From Alysiella filiformis (GTDB lineage Bacteria; Pseudomonadota; Gammaproteobacteria; Burkholderiales; Neisseriaceae), in assembly GCF_014054525.1 (NCBI RefSeq), contig NZ_CP059564.1, forward strand, positions 382,357-446,356: 64,000 nucleotides of DNA, read 5' to 3'. This document shows positions 55,590 to 64,000 of the stretch, piece by piece. Every line of letters starts with the position of its first letter. Position 1 is the first letter of the stretch. The notes beneath the pieces are model-generated. The model was not told where the DNA came from, made no database searches, and worked only from the letters and a program-made list of their open reading frames with translations. The position numbers and the translations under genes were made by a program.

Positions 55590-56564
55590 TTAAAGCGATG
55601 AAATCTGCTTCTCAAATTCTTTCAAACGCTTGTGAATGGATAACAATTCCACAATGGTCGTCCACGATTGCACCAAAAACTGAAACGCATCTTGCACCTT
55701 ATTGAATGCACGCACAATTTGCTGCAACACGCCCAAAGTCAGCGCACCCGCAATCAAACTCGGTGCAAGCGCAATATACGGCACCACCACCGCAAATTGC
55801 AAATAAGACCACTTTGCCAAATCAAAATACATATAATGCCAATACAGACGATAATTGTTTTTGCGAACATCGTCAAACAGTTGGCGCAATGTGGGCAGTT
55901 GGGCATGGCTGGGGTCATCTTCCCCCAACACCAATTCTTTGCGAAACGCAGCTTCCACTTTTTGATTGTTAAATTCCAACCCTGGCAATTTCACGCCCAC
56001 CACAGCCAGCACCACCGTGCCAACAATAGAAAAAACCAACGCCACCCAAACCAAAGAGCCATCTACCGCACCAATCCAAGGCAAGGTGTTGATTTTTTGG
56101 CTTAATTCATACAAAATCGGCAAAAATGCCACCAAAGTCAGCACCGCCCGCAAAAAGCTCACGCCCAAAGTTTCCATAATCCGCGCAAAACGCATGGTGT
56201 CTTCTTGCACACGCTGCGATGCGCCTTCAATGTGGCGCACCTTTTCCCAATGCGCCAAATAATGGTCGGTCATCGCCGTGCGCCAACGGAAAATATAATG
56301 TCGCCCAAAAAAGTCTATCAACACCGCCAATGCAATGTAAATGCCCGCAATTTTCGCAAACTTCATTAATTGTGCCAAAAATTCGGGAAACGTAACGCTA
56401 TTGGGCGTTTTCAGAATGTTTTGAATGGCATCGTAAAATTCGCCAAACCATTGATTGATTTGCACGTCCAATTCCACTTTATACCACGTTGCCAACAAAA
56501 TCAGCAGCGAACCACCCAAAGACCAAAGCGACCAACGCTTATTCAAAAAGAAACTGCGAAACAT
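55590..56564 (-). CDS. SbmA/BacA-like peptide transporter
   Basis: 324-aa inner-membrane protein with six helices in the ABC-exporter-like membrane fold, without an ATPase domain. LDVQINQWFGEFYDAIQN, FFGRHYIFRWRTAMTDHYLAHW and the EASQRVQEDTMRFAR-type segment (GASQRVQEDTMRFARIMETLG) are the family core. SbmA/BacA import antimicrobial peptides and similar compounds using the proton gradient. It is shorter than the 400-aa enterobacterial form. ATG 56564 is chosen over an upstream TTG. Confidence 0.87.
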   Translation of the reverse strand: MFRSFFLNKRWSLWSLGGSLLILLATWYKVELDVQINQWFGEFYDAIQNILKTPNSVTFPEFLAQLMKFAKIAGIYIALAVLIDFFGRHYIFRWRTAMTDHYLAHWEKVRHIEGASQRVQEDTMRFARIMETLGVSFLRAVLTLVAFLPILYELSQKINTLPWIGAVDGSLVWVALVFSIVGTVVLAVVGVKLPGLEFNNQKVEAAFRKELVLGEDDPSHAQLPTLRQLFDDVRKNNYRLYWHYMYFDLAKWSYLQFAVVVPYIALAPSLIAGALTLGVLQQIVRAFNKVQDAFQFLVQSWTTIVELLSIHKRLKEFEKQISSL

Positions 56565-56714
56565 GGTGAAATTTCCAAACAAAAATGCGATTGTAGCGCG
56601 TTTTCAGGCAGCCTGAATGGGAAAAATCGCCCACAATTTGCGCTTTTTGTGCCAAAAAATGAAGATTTTATCCTTTATCATCATCATTTTAGTGCCACAA
56701 CAAGGAATCACACC

Positions 56715-57080
56715 ATGAAAAAATATTTGCCCCTACTCATTTTGGCGGCATTGAGCGCGTGTTCGCCAGCCGAAAAACCCGCCACCCAAACCATCGCCCC
56801 CAGCCAAAGCGTTGCGCCCAATGCCAACAAAAAAGTCGTGTTGATTGACGTACGCACCGCCGATGAATTTAAAGACGGACATTTGGCAGACGCAACCAAC
56901 ATTCCACACGACCAAATCGCCCAACGCATTGCCGAAACAGGTGCCGATAAAGACAGCGAAATTCATTTGTATTGTCGCAGTGGCAACCGCTCTGAACAAG
57001 CCTTGCAAACCCTCAAAGGCATGGGCTTTACCAATGTGAAAAACTTGGGTGCATATCAAGATTTGATTAAGCAAAAATAA
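56715..57080 (+). CDS. Rhodanese-domain lipoprotein
   Basis: 121 aa. Lipoprotein signal ending LSAC (Cys16), a Pro/Ala/Gln linker, and a single rhodanese domain from residue 40: VVLIDVRTADEFKDGHLADATNIP, then the active loop CRSGNRS with Cys87. This is the PspE/GlpE type of small sulfurtransferase, here anchored in the envelope. Followed by an inverted DUS pair. Confidence 0.88.
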   Translation: MKKYLPLLILAALSACSPAEKPATQTIAPSQSVAPNANKKVVLIDVRTADEFKDGHLADATNIPHDQIAQRIAETGADKDSEIHLYCRSGNRSEQALQTLKGMGFTNVKNLGAYQDLIKQK

Positions 57081-57124
57081 AATTCAGGCAGCCTGAAAAC
57101 ACATTTCTCAGGCTGCCTGAATTT
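57081..57124. terminator. Inverted DUS pair between rhodanese and pepP-like genes
   Basis: AATTCAGGCAGCCTGA and TCAGGCTGCCTGAATT form a stem around an 11-nt loop between convergent genes. Confidence 0.78.
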
Positions 57125-58929
57125 TAAGGTGCAATCGCTTCGGTTCGCGCCAACAACCACGCCAAAGCATCGCCCTCAACCAAAGGCGACAATTTATCGC
57201 GTACCATTTGATGATATTGGTTTACCCATGAAATTTCTTCATCATTCAACAAAGCCACATCAATCAAACGGGTGTCAATCGGACACAAAGTCAAAGTTTC
57301 AAAATACAAGAACGAACCAAATTCCGTTTCCAAAGGCGATTCAACTTTTTGATTAACCACCAAATTTTCAATGCGAATCCCCCATCTGCCCTGACGATAC
57401 AAACCCGGTTCATTGGACGTAATCATGCCCAACTTCAACACATTATCCGCATTCACAGCCGACTGATAAGCAATTCTTTGCGGGCCCTCATGCACATTCA
57501 TAAAATAACCCACGCCATGTCCCGTGCCATGACCATATTCACATTGTCGCAACCACATCGGCTTACGCGCAATTGCGTCAATCATCGGCGCAGGCATATT
57601 TTCGGGGAAAACGGTGGTCGCCAACGCAATGTGCGCCTTCAACACCACAGTAAAATCTTGTTTTTGTTGAATATTTACATTACCAACTGGCATAACGCGC
57701 GTGATATCGGTTGTGCCATCTTGATATTGCGCCCCCGAATCAATCAACAGCAAACCATCGCCCTCAATCCAACTGCTGCCCTGCTCTGGCGCACGATAAT
57801 GCGGCATTGCACCATTACCATTGAACGCCGCAATCGTGTCAAAACTGGGCGAAACATAATGCGCTTGCAGGCTGCGATAATGAATCAACATACCGTCAAT
57901 GTCATTTTCAGAAACACGCTGTTGATTTGCAAATCGCTGCTCCAAATCCGCAAAAAAACCACACAAAGCCACACCATCTTTTACCATTGCATTGCGAATA
58001 CATTGAATTTCTTGTGGATTTTTTTGTGATTTAAACAAAGAACTGGGATTGCTCGCCTCATACAAAATCACATTTTCAGGCAATTTCGCAAGAGTACGAA
58101 CCGCCATTTTGCCCGAATCCACCCACAAAACACCTGTTAATTGAGCCAGTTCATCATCTAAATCCGCATAATCCCGAATTTGAATATGCGCCTGTTTTAA
58201 TAATTCAATACTTTCATCATTTAATTTATTTTTATGCAGAAAAATAATACAAGAATCCAAACCAATCAATAAATGTGCCAAAAATACAGGATTGGACGAC
58301 ACATCACTGCCCCGTAAATTGCTTATCCACGCCACATCATCAAGCGAAGAAACCAAATGATAATCGGCATTCACCGCCTTCATTTTTTCACGAATGCGAT
58401 TGATTTTGTCCAAACTGCTTTCAAAAACAAATTGTGCCAAATGTGGATAGATGGGTGCCATGGGCAAGGCTGGTCTATCGTGCCACATTTCATCAACCAA
58501 ATCAGAAATTGCATTAAAAACAATATCATGGCGCGACAAAACATTTTGGTAATGTTGATATTGAGACAAAGCAATCATGTCATCAGCCACAGCAACAACT
58601 TGATTCTTTTCTGTATTTTGAATAATCCAATCCAATACATCATTGGCTTGCAACATTTTACCCAATTCAATGATGCTGCCTGAAAGCTGTTGTCGAGCCT
58701 GTTCCCAATAACGGCTATCTGCCCATAAAATCGCTTTTTCTTTATGAATCAATAATGTGCCTGCCGAACCTGTGAATCCAGATAACCAACTTCTCACTTG
58801 CCAATATTCAGGCAAATACTCCGACAAATGCGGGTCAGCAGTGGGAACAATCAGAATATCAACCTGATTTTTTTGCATAATGGATTGCAAATGGCTGATT
58901 TTTTCATTAACAGTTTGGAATTTCATCAT
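57124..58929 (-). CDS. Xaa-Pro aminopeptidase (M24B, aminopeptidase P family)
   Basis: 601-aa protein of the large three-domain aminopeptidase P group. Two N-terminal creatinase-like domains (residues 1-300; HLSEYLPEYWQVRSWLSGFTGSAG is characteristic) precede the pita-bread catalytic domain. The metal ligands are visible: LLIDSGAQYQDGTTDITR (two Asp), GHGTGHGVGYF (His), SNEPGLY (Glu) and the last Glu in RIENLV. It removes N-terminal residues before Pro in the cytoplasm. GAGGAAAC lies before two successive ATG codons; the first is taken. Confidence 0.92.
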   Translation of the reverse strand: MMKFQTVNEKISHLQSIMQKNQVDILIVPTADPHLSEYLPEYWQVRSWLSGFTGSAGTLLIHKEKAILWADSRYWEQARQQLSGSIIELGKMLQANDVLDWIIQNTEKNQVVAVADDMIALSQYQHYQNVLSRHDIVFNAISDLVDEMWHDRPALPMAPIYPHLAQFVFESSLDKINRIREKMKAVNADYHLVSSLDDVAWISNLRGSDVSSNPVFLAHLLIGLDSCIIFLHKNKLNDESIELLKQAHIQIRDYADLDDELAQLTGVLWVDSGKMAVRTLAKLPENVILYEASNPSSLFKSQKNPQEIQCIRNAMVKDGVALCGFFADLEQRFANQQRVSENDIDGMLIHYRSLQAHYVSPSFDTIAAFNGNGAMPHYRAPEQGSSWIEGDGLLLIDSGAQYQDGTTDITRVMPVGNVNIQQKQDFTVVLKAHIALATTVFPENMPAPMIDAIARKPMWLRQCEYGHGTGHGVGYFMNVHEGPQRIAYQSAVNADNVLKLGMITSNEPGLYRQGRWGIRIENLVVNQKVESPLETEFGSFLYFETLTLCPIDTRLIDVALLNDEEISWVNQYHQMVRDKLSPLVEGDALAWLLARTEAIAP

Positions 58930-58998
58930 TGTTTCCTCAATTAAAATAAAAAAGGCTACCTGAAATATTTCAGACAGCCATAATCATATCATTTATTT

Positions 58999-59457
58999 TC
59001 ATTCGGTTTGACTAATTGGTGCGACTTTTTTGCTTTTTGAATTGGCGGGTGCTGCCTGATTGGTAATGACAACCCGATTCCGCATTTTTTCTAATGTTTT
59101 ACTGCCAATACCTTTCACTTCCATCAATTCATCAATCGATTTAAAACCATGATTTTGTTCACGATATTCAATGATTTTTGCAACTTTTGCTTTACCTACC
59201 CCAGTACCTTTTAAGGCAGCCACCAATTCTTCTGCCGTAGCAGTATTCAAGTTAACGGGTTCAGCTGGCACATAAGTCTCTTTTTTGACTTTTTTCACAG
59301 GTTTTTCTTCAGATTCAGAATCATCAGCCGAGACATTGGCGTTTGACACCAGTCCCACCTGTTGAGTATTATTTTGTTGATTTGCTTGCTGTTCACCGCC
59401 ACAGGCAGCCAAAGAAAATACCAAACCCAATATGGCAAAAATACGCACCAAATTCAT
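58999..59457 (-). CDS. comEA: ComEA-like helix-hairpin-helix lipoprotein (competence)
   Basis: 152-aa protein. Signal MNLVRIFAILGLVFSLAAC gives a lipoprotein with Cys19. A Ser/Glu/Lys-rich linker leads to a ComEA-type double helix-hairpin-helix (residues 70-133: VNLNTATAEELVAALKGTGVGKAKVAKII and FKSIDELMEVKGIGSKTLEKM), which binds double-stranded DNA. ComE of Neisseria pulls DNA through the periplasm, and its gene copies lie next to rRNA operons. This gene lies directly downstream of rRNA operon 2 on the same strand. The lipid anchor is a difference from the small soluble neisserial ComE, so it may be a variant. Confidence 0.85.
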   Translation of the reverse strand: MNLVRIFAILGLVFSLAACGGEQQANQQNNTQQVGLVSNANVSADDSESEEKPVKKVKKETYVPAEPVNLNTATAEELVAALKGTGVGKAKVAKIIEYREQNHGFKSIDELMEVKGIGSKTLEKMRNRVVITNQAAPANSKSKKVAPISQTE

Positions 59458-59522
59458 GTCAGTCTCCTAAATTACTTGCCCATACTAAATTAAAAAATGG
59501 CACAAATCAAGTTTTTTATACT

Positions 59523-59566
59523 AAAAAGCAAACCCCAGCACCTAATAAAATAAAAGGAGCTGGGGT
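59523..59566 (-). terminator. Terminator of rRNA operon 2
   Basis: Same ACCCCAGC/GCTGGGGT hairpin as operon 1 (59532-59539 and 59559-59566); the T run is shorter because homology between the operons ends at this point. Confidence 0.85.
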
Positions 59567-59578
59567 AGAGAATAAGGA

Positions 59579-59691
59579 GTTTGGCGATGACCTACTTTCG
59601 CATACGGAGTATACTATCATCGGCGCAGGGATGTTTCACTGTCCTGTTCGGGAAGGGAAGGAGTGGGTCCAAACCGCTGTGGTCGCCAAAC
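59579..59691 (-). rRNA. 5S rRNA, operon 2
   Basis: Identical to 41346-41458. Confidence 0.95.
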
Positions 59692-59826
59692 GTAAAGGGG
59701 GTAAATTGGGAAGCCAATAAAACAAAGGTTTTGTGTTTGTATTGATTTTGTATTTTTGGTGATGACTGAGTCATCAGTAAGCTTTGTCATTTGTAGTAGA
59801 ACTGTTTAAAGTTATTCAAATGATAG

Positions 59827-62714
<2,888 letters not shown>

Positions 62715-63195
62715 ATCATTTGAAGAACCTTTGACTTTGCAGAATACAGCGTTGACAACCATATTCTACTTAGATTCTCAAACAATAAAGCTTACTGCTT
62801 TGTTGTGATACCCATCTTGCCTTTTGTGTTTCAAGACGGGTATTGATACAATCATCACCCAAATACTGTTGTTCAATTCTTTTTAACCTGAGTTTTGTTT
62901 CAGGCTGCCTGAAATCAGTTTGCAAACTGATTTCAAACCAAATCAAACCAAAATTGTCTTTGTTTGTTGATTTCGGCTTTCCAATTTGTTAAAGAGCGAT
63001 GCAATCAATTAACTGATAAAATCATCAGCAAATTGCAAATTAAAACAAGCAAGCTAGCCATTCTACACAAACTCGCTTTAATTTGCAATTTAAAAAAGAA
63101 AAATAATCAAAAATAAAAAATTAAACTTTTTAAGCTTAACTCTTTTTAAAAGTTTTTTATTTTATTTTTATTCCACTTTCAGGCTGCCTGAATCT
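62715..63195 (-). promoter_or_regulatory. 23S-tRNA spacer, operon 2
   Basis: Copy of the operon 1 spacer with boxA (62986-62999) and a DUS (62898-62914). No gene. Confidence 0.75.
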
Positions 63196-63271
63196 TGGTG
63201 GAGGCAAACGGGATCGAACCGATGACCCCCTGCTTGCAAAGCAGGTGCTCTACCAACTGAGCTATGCCCCC
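63196..63271 (-). tRNA. tRNA-Ala (anticodon TGC), operon 2
   Basis: Identical to the operon 1 copy. Confidence 0.98.
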
Positions 63272-63292
63272 AGTATTCCTTTGTTTTGCAAC

Positions 63293-63369
<77 letters not shown>

Positions 63370-63527
63370 ATGAACTTATTTAAAACAAATCAAAGAAACA
63401 TCAAAATTTAAAATTTAAAAATAAACAATCTTAAACCTTATCATTTCTTCTTTAATCTGCTTTTTAATTCTTGCATCTATAATACGATTACCGATAAGTG
63501 TGAGTGCATTCAACCTCTTCTTTTCTC

Positions 63528-64000
<473 letters not shown>

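Overview
The window looks like a chromosomal segment of a Neisseriaceae bacterium close to Kingella, Simonsiella or Alysiella. The main sign is the very frequent near-palindrome TTTCAGGCAGCCTGAAA. Read on one strand or the other it contains AGGCAGCCTGAA or AGGCTGCCTGAA, the DNA uptake sequence (DUS) dialects of that group. A pilin/TfpZ cluster, a DMP19-like protein, an NgoPII-like restriction system and a comEA gene beside an rRNA operon all fit this family. No species is claimed.

Layout. 0-11 kb: the 3' part of topA, a type IV pilin cluster (tfpZ-like gene, two pilins, a sulfatase-fold membrane transferase), nadE, an endonuclease/exonuclease/phosphatase gene, secA and a small EF-hand protein. 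Both pilin genes have clear sigma-54 type promoters. 11.2-22.1 kb: an AT-rich accessory stretch of mostly single-gene units (LysR, alpha/beta hydrolase, two metallo-beta-lactamase-fold proteins, DsbA-like protein, NgoPII-like restriction-modification pair, cyclophilin-like lipoprotein, MerR with a CDF transporter, AraC with an SDR). Most units end in the same module: an AACACCGCTTG-type hairpin terminator, a short A/T linker, then a DUS. The methyltransferase gene is split at an A7 tract while the nuclease gene is intact. 22-36 kb: P-loop kinase, AI-2E transporter, tRNA-Leu, DsbD/SafE-like protein, mnmE, tRNA-Lys, fmt, aqpZ and two small CRISPR arrays about 4 kb apart that share repeat and leader; no cas gene is visible. 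31-41 kb: a minus-strand block with tamA and tamB, separated by a J-domain-like membrane protein that has a paralogue at 28.4 kb, and then a CAP-domain lipoprotein.

41-64 kb: two minus-strand rRNA operons (16S, tRNA-Ile, tRNA-Ala, 23S, 5S) exactly 18,233 bp apart. The second is cut by the window end inside 16S. Between them lie fumC, a DMP19-like gene, an EamA transporter, an unknown membrane protein, a Tat-type isochorismatase-fold hydrolase divergent from an AraC regulator, frr, a Spy/CpxP-like protein, an SbmA/BacA-like transporter, a rhodanese lipoprotein, aminopeptidase P and comEA.

Intergenic space is rich in small repeats. One MITE-like family (about 150 bp) is found both empty and with a second MITE-like element inserted in it. 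Another family with perfect 14-bp ends sits at gene 3' ends, and inverted DUS pairs act as terminators. The most interesting leads are the split methyltransferase with scarce GGCC sites, the twin orphan CRISPR arrays with an inverted half-repeat in each leader, the repeated gene-cassette module of the 11-22 kb region, and the nested MITEs.
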